A stretch of 64,000 bases of DNA from Dermatemys mawii (lineage: Eukaryota > Chordata > Testudines > Dermatemydidae), in the NCBI GenBank assembly GCA_007922305.1, contig ML677342.1, positions 1,769,843-1,833,842 on the forward strand, in the 5' to 3' direction. The translations under genes were made by a program, and so were the position numbers. Positions 37,561 to 49,335 of this stretch are shown in pieces. The notes beneath the pieces were generated by a model. It ran no database searches and had not been told where the DNA came from. It saw only the letters and a list, made by a program, of their open reading frames with translations. How positions within the stretch are numbered: position 1 is the stretch's first letter; every line of letters begins with the position of its first letter.

Positions 37561-40500
37561 TACTACTTGAAATTTCTAATCATGTATTATTTAAAAGATA
37601 TTCAGTTTGATGAAGTAGATACAAAAATGACTTCCACTAGCTCACCTCTGCTATAGAAAAACACCATCCATGTTAATGCTGAGCTAACCTAGTTCTGTGA
37701 ACATCTTAACAGGCCCACACAACTCTGTTGGGAACAGTCTTAGCACATCTAAGAGACTTTCCAGAGCAGTTGTGAACCATGTTATTCAGAACTATGCTTG
37801 AAATTATTTCTCTCTCACTGCATGGGCAATCCTCTTCCATAATATACGAATAGCACAGTGTTATGAGCAACAATAATTTAGAAGTTTTATAATATGGACA
37901 CAAACCATGGCTACCCATTTTAAACCAAGATTTATAGTGGTCTAGTCTTAGCATTGTTCACACATTTTTAACACACAGTTCAAACCGAAGTCTGGAGAGG
38001 CTACAGTTGAGTTACATACTCAGAAGGAAAATGCTAATCATCGAATTAAACTATCTAGGAGTTTAATGCATATTAACTAGCTGTCTCACAATAAATGCCC
38101 CAAGTACTCTACAGCATGCTAGACTTAAACATTGCAAAAAGTATGCTGCCTTCTGAGGCACTACAGTGCGAAATTCTGTGGTGGCTTCAGATAGATTAAA
38201 AAATAAACAGTGCCTTGTCTAATTACATAATGGAAGTTGACAGAGATGAAACTTGGGGGTTTGATAGCTGGGTGGGAGAAAATAGGGACTTTGGGTAAAT
38301 TAAAAAGCCAAGGAGAATTTGGGATCCAGAACCAAGGTGACTGATGTGTTCAGCATCCAAGTGGAGATACATCACTATCTTTCCTGATATTTGTGGGAAT
38401 AGATAGAAACAACCTAACATTTTCCAGCCCTGTACTCTTACTTTCTCAACTCAGAAACCACTCACCACACATTGTCCCAAATACCTGTCACAATACCATA
38501 CCACCATTGGTACCTAGATACATTATTGCCACAATGTAAATGTATTAATGTAGGCATTAAATCCAACAAAAGTGAATAAAAACATTAGCCGAATACTTTT
38601 GCTAAAATAATTAGGAGTGAAATTGTTAATGCTGACATTTAAAGGTTCATTGTTAAGCTTCAGAGTTAACAACCTATTCATGAGCGGGAGTTCAGAACGC
38701 AGAGTATAGCTGTAGATAGAAAAATGCACTTTCTCCTTACTATCTATTTAGATGTGGAAGGTTCTCCTTACCACCATAAAGCCCTGAAACGTAGCTTTTA
38801 AAAATGTAAGCTTTGATGCATCACTGTTGTTGGCTGGTATGGTTTAGTGACATGATTATTGAAAGCTTGTATTTCTATGGTCATTTGAATTTCAGTCTGT
38901 CAATGACAGAAAATGTGCTACAGAAATTAAGACATAGTAATCAGATTTCCATTACAGTCAGAGATTATGATTTTTCATCACAAAAAACTATCAGAACAGT
39001 TATGCAGAGAAAATTAAACCTAGAGAATAAACTAGTGATTTACCTTGGTGATTGGAAATCATACCTGTACTATTGCTTGTTCCCCAATATCAAGTGAATA
39101 TTTTAATTTGTAGCAAACCAATTCTCGTCAGCATTCGCATTTTTTGTTGTTATGTTACTGGTATTGTTGGTTCATTTCCTCCCACACACTTGCTGCTTTA
39201 TTCCTATTTCAGTTGCTTTTGGGGATTTAGTTATTTGAATTGTTGATGTTTACTGTTACATATAGTTAAAGTAAGGGTCAAGTCAAGGTCACTGGTACCT
39301 AATTTAAACAAACAGCCTCTGGACTTGCTTGACTGAAGTTGAAAGATATCATGGCATCCTTAGTCAGACTAAGGGATGCAATGCAGTGTAGCGCTAAGTT
39401 TCCTGGGTTCTATTTTGTGCAATACTGTTAATTGGGTGACTAAATATTTGGATGTCATTTTTTTTCATCTTGATTTAAGGTGAAATCCAGAGGCCCAGAG
39501 TGGAATGAGCCCATTCCATGATGTGGAAGGGCTGGGTTGTGACAGAGCTACTCAGAATGACTCCTCAGCACCTTTTCACCATCGGATTAAGTTCTGCAGT
39601 GTCTCACTCCACAGAACTACATTAGGTGGCTTGCAAGTAGGCTGAGAGTGTGGTTAGTGAGCTAACTGTGCTGGGTTCACTGTGTGTCTGTGAAGGCACA
39701 GATGGCCATCTGCATTACTACAAGCCAGGGAAAGTTAAATAAAAGTTGTGGACTGGCTGTAATATTGCCACAAACACAGCCTGTGTGTTCCAAGGAGGTG
39801 GGTGGATTCCATCTCCCTATGGGTTCTATTTAAGATGCAGAACTAGCAAAATCTTTGTCAGAAAAATAAAACGGAAGATTGCTACAAAGGTTTGCATGTC
39901 AACCAGTTTGTTATGCCATTAACTTTTTATCAGCTATTTTGCAATAGCCAATAAAACATTTCTTATTTTTCTGTAAGGGTCTTATCTAAGGAGAAACTAA
40001 TTTAATTTCTTATTCTGTGTTTAGCCAAAACTGCTCTAAAAATAGTAGAGAACATCCCTTTGGCTATTTTGAATAAAAGTCCAGTCAACAAGAGCTCAGA
40101 ACATTTTTACAGGGCTGATAGATAAATCTTTCTATGGAAGTTGCCAAGATCACAAAAATTCAATAGAGCACAGCTTGGTAGCATACACCACACGGAGTCT
40201 TTCCGAGCATTAAACCCAAGTCTAGTTAAAATGTAAAGTTAGCTTTGGAAAATATGCAAAAAAGTGATTATTTAAAAAATATTACAGGATCAAGAAGAAT
40301 CAAATTATATTGGTCAACAAGTAGAGATTTGTTTATAAAAATAAGTATCTTATGATGCTTATACATGAACAGAGGATCATGATTAAGAAGAAGGGAATTT
40401 GAACTATTCATGTTTAAAATAAATCAGTATTTTTGTGAGTGGAGTTGTATACATTTTATTTTAATGCTATGCTCATAAGTGTGCATTTTAATATGAAGGA

Positions 40501-41570
40501 TTCAGCTAATACACAGTTCTTATGGATTACATTTTCAACCATGGCAAATGGTGAGTCTTTAAAATTGTGCTCATTCATTGCACCTGCATAAAACTTAATT
40601 TGTATGTGCCATATTGAGCAGTTGCATGTACAAATGGGTTACAATTCACATGCACAAATGCAGGTACCTGAGCATTTTTGCAGTCGTAGCTGTTGTATCA
40701 CATTACATATTTTGATTGCATATCTATAAGCAAATGTACCATTCACATATCATTAATAATATTTACGTGTAAGCGAATGGGATTCTAAGAGTAAGTTCTT
40801 GTTTCTGAGTGTCATATTGCAAGTGGTACATACTACGGCACAGTGCATTGGCAGACAATCTGACAGTACACAGTGCAAAAGTACATATTGTTCACAGTAT
40901 CACATCAATTATTTTAAAGAACAGATTTTTTGTTTTAAGTTATCTGTGACAGTTGTATCAGTTTGGAGGGTGATACTTCAAATAGAAGCACTGTGTTAAA
41001 AAAAGAACAGATTATCAATCAACCACCATATGTGCAGGATTCATGAGCCTCTATTCTAAATATTATGGTTTGCCGACCATGTAACTGAAATTTTACATAC
41101 TCTTCTTAAAATATTAATTTATCTCATCCAAAGAGCATTTTTTGGGTAGAGATTGGGTTAAATGCATAGATTTTAATATACTGAAAACTGGTTAAAATAG
41201 CAACTGTGAGAGTAATTATTTCTGTATAATTTTAGGGCCATATATTGTACTAGCCTTGAACCATATTCAATTCACTTTTCAATCCAATTCAATTCACTAG
41301 TCATTATGCATTGTACATTCCTTTCTGTGACTCATCTATAGAGGATGCAATTCTCTTAGACTCTTCAGTTAAAACTGTAGTATATCATGTCCTTGGCTCT
41401 GGAGGACCACAGTACAGTCCCTCATATGTTGACCAAGATGATAGCTTCAAATTGACAACTCCCATTGACATCTTTGACTGGAGAATGTGGCCTTAGAAAT
41501 GCAACTTACACCTTTCTCCCAAAAACACAAAGGAGAGGCCACTCTACATTGTACACACAAGACCACAATA
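37561..41570. other. unassigned AT-rich sequence, no gene seen
   Basis: No exon or clear repeat. At about 40600-40690, repeated words of the type TGCATGTACAAATGGG suggest a degraded palindrome. Frames do not exceed 94 codons. Confidence 0.4.
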
Positions 41571-41868
41571 AGGGTATGTCTATACTATGCGCCAGATCGG
41601 CGAGTAGTGTTCGATGTATCAGGGATTGATTTATCGCGTCTCATCAAGACGCATTAAATCAATCCCCGAATTGATACCTGTACTCCACCTTGGCAGGAGG
41701 AGTAAGCAGAGTCAACGGGGGGAACTGCCACTGTCAACTTGCCGCTGTAAGAATGGCCAGGTAAGTCGAACTAAGATACTCCGACTTCAGCTACATGAAT
41801 AGAGTAGCTGAAGTTGTGTATCTTAGTTCGAACTCCCCCGCCCCGCCACCCTGTGTAGCCCAGCTCTA
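41571..41868. mobile_element. hAT-like non-autonomous element with internal hairpin
   Basis: Begins AGGGTATGTCTATACT and ends GTGTAGCCCAGCTCTA, degraded terminal repeats of a turtle hAT-type family. The interior holds GATTGATTTATCGCG and ATTAAATCAATCCCCG. Near the right end, GTCGAACTAAGATACT pairs with GTATCTTAGTTCGAAC around the inner arms CGACTTCAGCTA and TAGCTGAAGT (about 41765-41833). CpG content is high, so the copy may be relatively young. Confidence 0.7.
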
Positions 41869-42093
41869 AGTGAAGATAAACTTAGGCTCTGATCCTGTAA
41901 CTAGATCTTCATGGTCAGACTCTGTACTCAGAGCATCCCTGTTGATTGAGGCCTCATTTTTTCCTCTGTTTTAACTATGCAAAACATCTGTTTAAAATAT
42001 GGGACAATTTTTTTCCCCTCAAAATCTCATGAAAACTTTTCATGTCTGTTGACCAGCTTAAATAGGCAAGAAGAAATGCAGAATCAGTTAAAC

Positions 42094-42600
42094 CAGCATT
42101 ACTAAACTTCTGAGCCTCAGCTGAGGAAAATGACACTTACTGGTCCCTTCTGGTGCAATCCCATTATGTGCTGTTAAAAACCTACACATTCTAGTTTATA
42201 CATCTTCCATGTTCATCACCCTCTACACACGTAGGTAGAGTTTGATACTATGACCCTTCCTCTCCTTTCTCATATACTTTCATTAGCTGTAAAATAAGTA
42301 ATTGCTGATATTTAAAATATTACCATTGGCATCTGAGTGAACACTCTTTGAAATGAATGATGAAATTCCGAACTGAGACGTATGGTTTCAGGCTCTCTGC
42401 AAACTCAGGTAGATGTCCCTACATTGGTTACACTCTGCATTTTCAACGTAGTCTTCTAAACCATAAAAGCTAGAGGCTCTCTTTTTACTAAAAAAAGTAA
42501 CCGGAAAAATTGAAGAACAATTGAGTAATCTTTCTATGTGATCCAGCTAGTTCTTTTGGGCTTCCCCAGTTGAGTGCGCCCCACGCTTTGGGAAACACTG
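42094..42600. mobile_element. hAT-like element with degraded target duplication
   Basis: The left end CAGCATTACTAAAC and the right end CTTTGGGAAACACTG are degraded inverted repeats of the CAGTGTTTCCCAAA type. The flanks AGTTAAAC (42086-42093) and ATTTAAAT (42601-42608) agree at 6 of 8 bases, as expected of an old 8-bp duplication. No open frame inside. Confidence 0.6.
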
Positions 42601-42678
42601 ATTTAAATAACAATGTTTATATTTACAGAAAAATAACTATTTAAAATCAAGATAAATTTGGTACATAAGCTATCTGTC

Positions 42679-42875
42679 AGAACATAAGAAGGGCCATAGT
42701 GGGTCAGACCAATGGTTCATCTAGCCCAGGATCCTGTCTTTCAACAGTGGCCATGCCAGATGCTTCAGAGGGAATGAACAGAACAGGGCAATCCCTCACC
42801 TTTTGTCTATTTCCACCTTCTGGCAGTCAAGGTTTAGGGACACCTAGACCATGGGGTTGCATCCATGACCATCTA
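42679..42875 (-). mobile_element. CR1 LINE 3' fragment, minus orientation
   Basis: GGCCATAGTGGGTCAGACCA, TTCATCTAGCCCAGGATCC, CAACAGTGGCCATGCCAGAT and AGAGGGAATGAACAGAACAG match the reverse strand of a CR1 3' region common in turtles and crocodilians. The copy is short and has no coding capacity. Confidence 0.8.
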
Positions 42876-43827
42876 TGTATGCAGATAAAAAAGAATGAAT
42901 TTATTTTGATATTTTGTTTTTCTGGAACATTTCATGAACACAGAAGTCACTTTGATCAGCATAGCTCTAATGAAATCAATAGTTCTACACCAATTTACAC
43001 CCCAATTTTATACTTTGCTTAATAAAAGACTTATGTATAGAGAGCATCTCTGATTTCTGGAAGTTTTTCAGACTCTAAGTTTGAAATCTACTTCTGTACA
43101 TTGAGGCAGGAAGAGGAAGAAGGCTGCGCCCGCAGCTTTTTGCTTATGAGAACATCCTTCTAGTGATCTTTGTCTGCAACCCATGGGAGGCTGGTTTCAC
43201 TTGTGCTCTTGAAACACAAATCAAGCACTATTGCCAACACACATTCTTTTCCTTTCAACAATTTCACAGGTTCAGATTCAGGATAAAAGCTATGTCTTCT
43301 GGCAGAATTACGGGAATAGCATCTTCCTTCCTTTCAAATTCAGTTTGCAATTGTTAAATCAAAAGGTCTAGGGACCTGAGAATTGGCAAAAACAGTTATA
43401 AATGTGTGTCATTATCATCAGCTTCCTAAGTAACCAATTATAGGAAGAGAATACGGGAGGGAAGAGGTATAAGGAAAGAGGGGGAAAAGAACAAAATTAC
43501 TGACAAACTTGGCAATTTATTTTAATGGATGGAAGTTAAACCAAATCTACCTTGACAATCTTTTGCTAGCATACATAATTATGCACAACTTGATATTCCA
43601 GTTGTCTCTGAATCATATAAAGCAAAGAAGTCCATTGTGGATTAGCTGACATGGGAGTGTTTAATCAGCCATGCTTTAACTTTTTGAGATATGGGTGCAA
43701 GATTTGTCTAAGGTGCCAAGTTAAAGGGATACTATATAATATAGTGATTTGTACAAATTATTGTGGGCATTTGTATCCTCAGTTCTATAAGTGTAGGACG
43801 AGATTCTGTGCTGTGCCTTCTAAAATG
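42876..43827. other. unassigned sequence, no gene seen
   Basis: Contains a degraded palindrome-family copy at about 42949-43016 and otherwise no recognised repeat, exon or RNA gene. Confidence 0.4.
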
Positions 43828-43979
43828 CAGGGCCGACGCTAGCTTTTTTGCTACCCCAAGCAGCAAGAGCACCAAAGAGGGAAAAAAAATGGGGGGTAGC
43901 CAGAATGTGCCACCCCAAGATTGGCTGGAATGCCGCCCCTAGCACGTGCTTCCTCTGCTGGTGCCTATAGCCAGCCCTA
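43828..43979. mobile_element. hAT-like element with perfect 8-bp target duplication
   Basis: The 152-bp element begins CAGGGCCGACGCTAG and ends TATAGCCAGCCCTA, imperfect inverted repeats. It is flanked on both sides by CTAAAATG (43820-43827 and 43980-43987), the 8-bp duplication typical of hAT transposition. Inner words (GAATGCCGCCCCTAGCACGT, GCTTCCTCTGCTGGTGCC) match a turtle family. Non-coding. Confidence 0.85.
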
Positions 43980-43987
43980 CTAAAATG

Positions 43988-44581
43988 CACACTGCAGAAA
44001 GTGGGATTATGTGGAGCAAAGGTAGCTTCATGCCACCATTGCACCCTACCACATTCTGAGTGCTATGAGGGATGAAAAAGTGCTCAGAATAAACTAGAGC
44101 AGCTCTACTAACTTATGATAGGTTCTCTTTGACTGTGTGGCAGTCCAAAATCACCATATTTCTCAACACATTGGAAATACACTGTCAGATTTTCGACCCC
44201 TCACCCTGGGAAGTCTCCTATAATGGGGCTTCAAGGGAGCAGGTAGGGCCACTTATGCCAGGGGAAATTTATTCTACCCTGGCAATTCTTGTATAATAGA
44301 TCCAGAATTGGCCCCTTGCTGTATGTTATCTTGAACCATATGCTACGCATGAAGTATAGCTTTGTGGGTATTGAACTGAGTCCTAATGGAGTTAGTCTAA
44401 CACAAAATCCCATGGCTATTTGATAAGATTGGCAGTCACTACTTAGGAAAGTAAAATGTCAAATAGTAAGGTTGTTGCAAGTAAGGACTGTGGTGCATTG
44501 GCAAAGTGATGCTTGTCTACCACATGCCCAGCTCTATCCAAATCCAGCCACTCTCTAAGGCATTAAAAAATTATAAAATAT
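43988..44581. other. unassigned sequence, no gene seen
   Basis: No recognised repeat or gene. Short frames only. Confidence 0.4.
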
Positions 44582-45555
44582 TGTGACAAAGTTCTTCCTC
44601 TGCCTTGGTGGGTCCTGCACTTATTGGTGGATTTGCTTGCCTCAGCATCCCTCAGTTTGGCTACTTTTGCCAGTAGCTCAAACCTGCCATTCACTCAGCT
44701 AACCTCATCACTGCCCTGCATGGGGAAAAAGGGGAGAACAATGCTTGCAGTCTCTGCTGACCCACCTAATGGGTCGGGGAACAAGTCAGAGACCTTCTCC
44801 TCTGGTGGAACACACAATCCAGGTCAACTCCTCTGGTATCAAGTAGGGAGTTAGGGGGTTGGGGTTCCAGCCCAGGGCCCTGTAGATTGCAGCTGTTACA
44901 ATTGTTTCCCGTAACAGCTGCGTGACAGCTACAACTCCCTGGGCTACTTCCCCATGTTCTCCTCCCAACACCTTCTTTATCCTCACCAGAGGACCTTCCT
45001 CCTGGTGTCAGATAACACTTGTACTCCTCAGTCCTCCAGCAGTATGTCTTCCCATCTCAGCTCCTAGTGCCTCTTGCTCCTAGCTCTTCATCCGCCCACC
45101 CCCACTGACAGAAGTAAGGTCCTTTTTAAACCAGGTGCCCTGATTAGCCTGCCAGTCTTAATTCAGTCTAGCAGCTTCCCAGTTGGCTCCAGGTGTCCTA
45201 ATTAGCCAGCCTGCCATAATTGGTTCTTGCAAGTTCCTGATTGTTTTGGAATAGTCCCTCTTATTTTACCCAGAAAAAAGGGAACTGCTTAATCTGGGAC
45301 TAATGTATCTACCTTCCACCACTCTCCTTCATTTCAGTCTCTCTGTTCTCTCTGGTTCCCTCAGTTCTCTCTGTTAGACCCCATTACCATCCCTGTTGTT
45401 TCAATAATTAGTTGTCCCCCAGAATTTGGTTTCCAGGCCCTGTGGATCTCCCCTTAGGCTGTGGTGGGGGGGGGGGTCCTTTAGCTTTGGCCCACCCACT
45501 TCCTGGATCCCAATAGGAACACTCTCCTGTAGTCATCTGGCCTGACCCTGTCACA
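44582..45555. mobile_element. LTR-like turtle repeat, about 970 bp
   Basis: Starts TGTGACAAAGTTCTTCC and ends GACCCTGTCACA, so the ends are TG...CA and pair as TGTGACA/TGTCACA. Long phrases such as CTGCGTGACAGCTACAACTC, CTGGGCTACTTCCCCATG and CTTTATCCTCACCAGAGGAC are those of a highly repeated turtle sequence. No gag or pol lies nearby, so it looks like a solo LTR or an LTR-like non-autonomous unit. The flanks AATAT and ATAGG do not form a clear duplication. An 11-base G run lies at 45466-45476. Confidence 0.7.
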
Positions 45556-46589
45556 ATAGGTTTGTTTTTTATGTACACAGGAAATAAGTTCTAGTGAATT
45601 GGAACTTCCTGCTTCGGGTGAGATAAGAGACTGCTGCTATTCCTGCTGCAGTTGGGTCAATATATTTCCTGTTTTCACAGATCATCCAAAGATTTTCTGT
45701 GTCACTCTCAACATGTTTTCTAAGTAAGCTGGCAAAAGGATACTGTAAACAAAGTGAAAAGCACAGTACAATGTACTATGTAGTGCCATCTGCTGAAAAG
45801 TAAAGAGCTCCCACACAGGAACAGGAATGTGTGCATTTTCCATTAATTTTTAAAAAAAACTCAAAATGGCATTATTACAGAATAGGCCCTATTCATCCTG
45901 CATACCCTACTTAGAACCACTATCTCAGCCAATGGTATGAACTTGAATGAGATAAAAAAGCACAGGTCTCTTTGTGTGTATGTGTATGTGATCCCTGAAG
46001 AAAACTTTTGAAATGACTATGTGTGGAACATGTTTGTAACACCAAGATTCACACTTATTAAATGATTTTGCACCTCCCCCCAAAGGTGATTTGGAGTTTT
46101 AGGCCCAGATGTTGTGTACACATTATAAATGCCTATGCAATTTACAGGTGCAGTACCATTATTCACCAGGCCATTCGGTAGCATCATGACAAGTTCTCCT
46201 GTACCTCACCCAGAGTAATATTAATATTCACTTTGTGACAATGGCAGTAATCTTGTAGGTGCTAGCACCAGCTTTTGTGATCTCCTTGAGATGGATGTTC
46301 AGCTTTCTGTCATTCTTAGTCATTTTTGAATTATTTGGTAAATGAGGTCACTGCCTTTATGAGAAGACATTGAGAGTCTTTATATTGGTAGTTCAAGGTG
46401 TATATTAGTATACACCTGTGTGGACACACTTATTCTGGTGTAAAAGAGGCATTTTTTGGTTTAGCTTATTTTGACTGGGAACAATTGTAAGCTAGTCTCC
46501 TCGCCCCTCCCCTAAGTCACTCTTATACTGTAATAATGTCCACATGCCAGCTATGCTGCTTTATATATTACTACTACTGCATTTTCTTT
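45556..46589. other. unassigned sequence, no gene seen
   Basis: No recognised repeat, exon or RNA gene. Confidence 0.4.
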
Positions 46590-47250
46590 GCCATTGCATT
46601 GTTCCATCAATCAGGGTCTGTGCCTTGGGTATTCAAATCTAAGTATTCACTACAAAGCTCTCTTCAAGCTGACACCAACCTTCTTCATTTCCTCCTTCAG
46701 CATCTTGAACCATCTTTTTCTAGCTCGTCCCTGTGGTCTTTGTTTCATAACTATTTTTTTGTGTACTCTCTGACCAACGTATCCCACATTTCATTGTTGC
46801 ATGTGACCAGCCATCTCATTCAATATTCCCTCACCTTTACCATGTTGGGGGCTGCCTGACTCGTACCATTTCACTGTGTAGTCTAGCAGCTCTCATCTTA
46901 CCTAGCATCCACCCAAGTAGTCTCATTTTGGCAGTGTGGAGTAGCTGTTCTTCTGTCTTCCTTACTAGTCAGCATTCCGATCCAAACATCATGGCTGGCC
47001 TAACCATGATCTCATACACTTTGCTTTTTAGTTTACTGTCATATTCTTATCTTAGGAAATTTCTCTCAACTCCCTCCATTTACACCAAGCACTTTTCCTA
47101 TGACTCATAATTCCTCATCAACATTCCCAACATGGCTCAACGCTGAACCAAAGTATTTAAATTGTTGCACAGACTCTATACCATCTAGTTTTACTGGCTT
47201 CTTGTTGTTCCTCTCGTTCCTCTTGTTGTTTTCTACCTTTTGTTGCTAAA
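46590..47250 (-). mobile_element. RTE-like LINE remnant
   Basis: On the minus strand, about 46975-47035 translates to KLKSKVYEIMVRPAMMFGSE followed by C and a stop in place of the usual W, matching the KVY...VRP...YGSECW block that follows the RT domain in RTE/BovB-like LINEs. The next residues (RKTEEQLLHTAKMRLLGWM) continue the family pattern. Frameshifts and stops make it inactive. Plus-strand frames of up to 107 codons here are by-products. Confidence 0.7.
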
Positions 47251-48042
47251 TATGTAAACAATTTTCTTTTAATGCAGCTTTCCATAGTTCTACTCCCTTG
47301 CTTTTCTGAATTTATCTTCAAGGTATAGCAAGTATAACTATATTGGTGTAATTGGTAAACTTTTTCTTGTAGACAGGCTCGAAGACTCTATAGTGCATCT
47401 TTATGCAAGTTCAGCTTATTCTGTAACCAGCCATACGAAGAGCCTCATCATGTTATCATATAAGATGTTAGAAAATCTCTAGTGTTCATTGCTGGTGAGG
47501 GGCAACTAATTATGAAAGTGTACTTCTTAAAAAGTCATGGAAATAATATTTAACAAAAAGCAGCTCAGGGATATCAGCCTTTTGAGATGAGTATCATCCA
47601 GATGTCAGGTAAATACAGGAGTTTGCTTTTCTGGGAATCGTGTGTTTGCACTCCTTTTGCTAATATCAGCCTTGAACCAATCCCTATATCTTGCTGTTCT
47701 CCATTTGTCTCTCTTTCACTCTTTCTTCTTCTGATGTTTAATATCCTTTCATTTGTGTTTCATTGTGAAATTATTATTTCAATTTACTGGCAGCCAAAAT
47801 AATGTTTCTGTATCAAGCTAAGTGATTACAGATGATGAATGAGAGAGATGACCAAAGTCCAGGTCCAAACTAAGACCATGGCCAAAATGCAGCTCTTATC
47901 AAAGGAGAATGCCTTGGGAAAAAATGGCACAAAAGTCAAGTGAGTGATAAGATCCAACACAAAAACAGAGATAACCACATATATCTTCCTGAACTGTGAT
48001 ACACACTTCTTCAACTTTGCTTTCTATAACAAAAAAATAACA
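47251..48042. other. unassigned sequence, no gene seen
   Basis: Lies between the RTE-like remnant and the CR1 pair. No recognised repeat or gene; it may include the upstream end of the RTE copy. Confidence 0.35.
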
Positions 48043-48600
48043 TTAGAAGCATGGCCATATTGGGTCAGATCAATGGTGTATCTAGCCCAGTATCCTGTCT
48101 TCTGACAGTGGCCGGTGCCAGATGCTTCAGAGGGAATGAGAAGAACAGGACAATTTATCAAGTAATCCATCCCCTGTCCCATCTTCTGGCAGTGTGAGGT
48201 TTAGGGATACCCAGAGCATGGGGTTGTGTCCCTGACTATCTTGACTAATAGAGATTGATTGACCTATCCTCTGTGAGTTTATATAATTCTTTTTTGAACA
48301 CAATTATACTTCTGGCCTTCAGAAAATCCCTGAATTCCACAGGTTGACTATACGTTATGTGAAGAAATACTCCCTGCTATCTATTAATTTCATTGGGTGA
48401 CCCTGGTTCTTGTATGTGAAGGAGTAAACAACACTTTATTCACTTTCTCCACATCACTCATGATTTTATAGACCTCTATCACATTCCTCCTTAGTTATCT
48501 CTTTTCCAAGCTGAACATTGCCTTTCTCTCCTCATATGGAAGCTGTTCCCTGTCCCTACTCATTGATTGTTGCCCATCTCTGTACTTTTTAATACAGCTA
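48043..48600 (-). mobile_element. CR1 LINE fragment, minus orientation
   Basis: GGCCATATTGGGTCAGATCA, GGTGTATCTAGCCCAGTATC and CTTCAGAGGGAATGAGAAGA mark the 3' part. TTATAGACCTCTATCACATT, TCTTTTCCAAGCTGAACATT and CTCATATGGAAGCTGTTCC belong to the end of the reverse transcriptase ORF on the minus strand. The copy is 5'-truncated at about 48600, the point where an oppositely oriented CR1 begins. Stops make it inactive. Confidence 0.85.
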
Positions 48601-48604
48601 AATG

Positions 48605-49335
48605 CAAATATATATATCTGGGAACAAAGAATTTTGGCCATACTTTCAGGCTGGGGGATGCTATCCTGGGGATCTGTGACTCAAACAGATTAGGGGGTCA
48701 TGTTGGATAATCTGCTGAACATGAACTTTCAGGGTGATGCTGTGGCCAAAACAGCTGGTGCAATCCTGGGATGTATAAATAGGGGAATTTTGAATAGTTC
48801 TGTATTTGGCACTGGTGCAAGTGCAGCTGGAATACTTTGTCCAGTTCTGCTGTCCACAATTCAAGAAGGATGCTGATAATTGGAAAGGGTTCAGAGAATA
48901 GCCATGAGAATGATTAAAGGCTTAGAAAACATGCCCAATAGTGACAGGCTCAGAAGCTTAACAAAGAGAAGATTAGGGCGTGACCTGATTACAGTCTAAG
49001 AGTACCTACAAATGGAACAAATATTTAATAATGGGATCTTCAATCTATCAGAGAAAGGTATAACAGGATACAGTGGCTATGAGCTGAAGCTAGACAAACT
49101 GAGACTAGAAATAAGGTGTACATTTTTAACAGTGAGAGTAATTAATCATTGGAACAATTTTCCAAGGGTTGTGGTCAATTTTCCATCACTTCCAATTTTT
49201 AAATCAAGATTAAATTTTTTTTCCTGAAAGATCTGCTCTAGGATTTATTTTGGGGAAGATCTTTGGCCTGTGTTTTACAGAAGGTGAGACTAGATGATCA
49301 TAACACTCTCTTCTGGCCTTTGAATCTCTAAACAG
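48605..49335 (+). mobile_element. CR1 LINE fragment with RT C-terminal region, plus orientation
   Basis: Carries the last part of CR1 ORF2 and the 3' end. The frame at 49012-49227 contains VRVINHWNNFPRVVVNFPSL and IFKSRLNFFS, typical of the CR1 C-terminus. The 3' end follows with GGTGAGACTAGATGATCATA and TCTTCTGGCCTTTGAATCTC. It is 5'-truncated and earlier parts of the frame have stops. It belongs to a different 3'-end type than the minus-oriented neighbour. Confidence 0.88.

Noticed and set aside
41759..41766. AGGTAAGT splice-donor look-alike
   Set aside because: It lies inside the hAT-like element at 41571-41868 and recurs with the family.
46536..46859. 107-codon plus-strand frame
   Set aside because: It is the antisense of an RTE-like LINE remnant on the minus strand.
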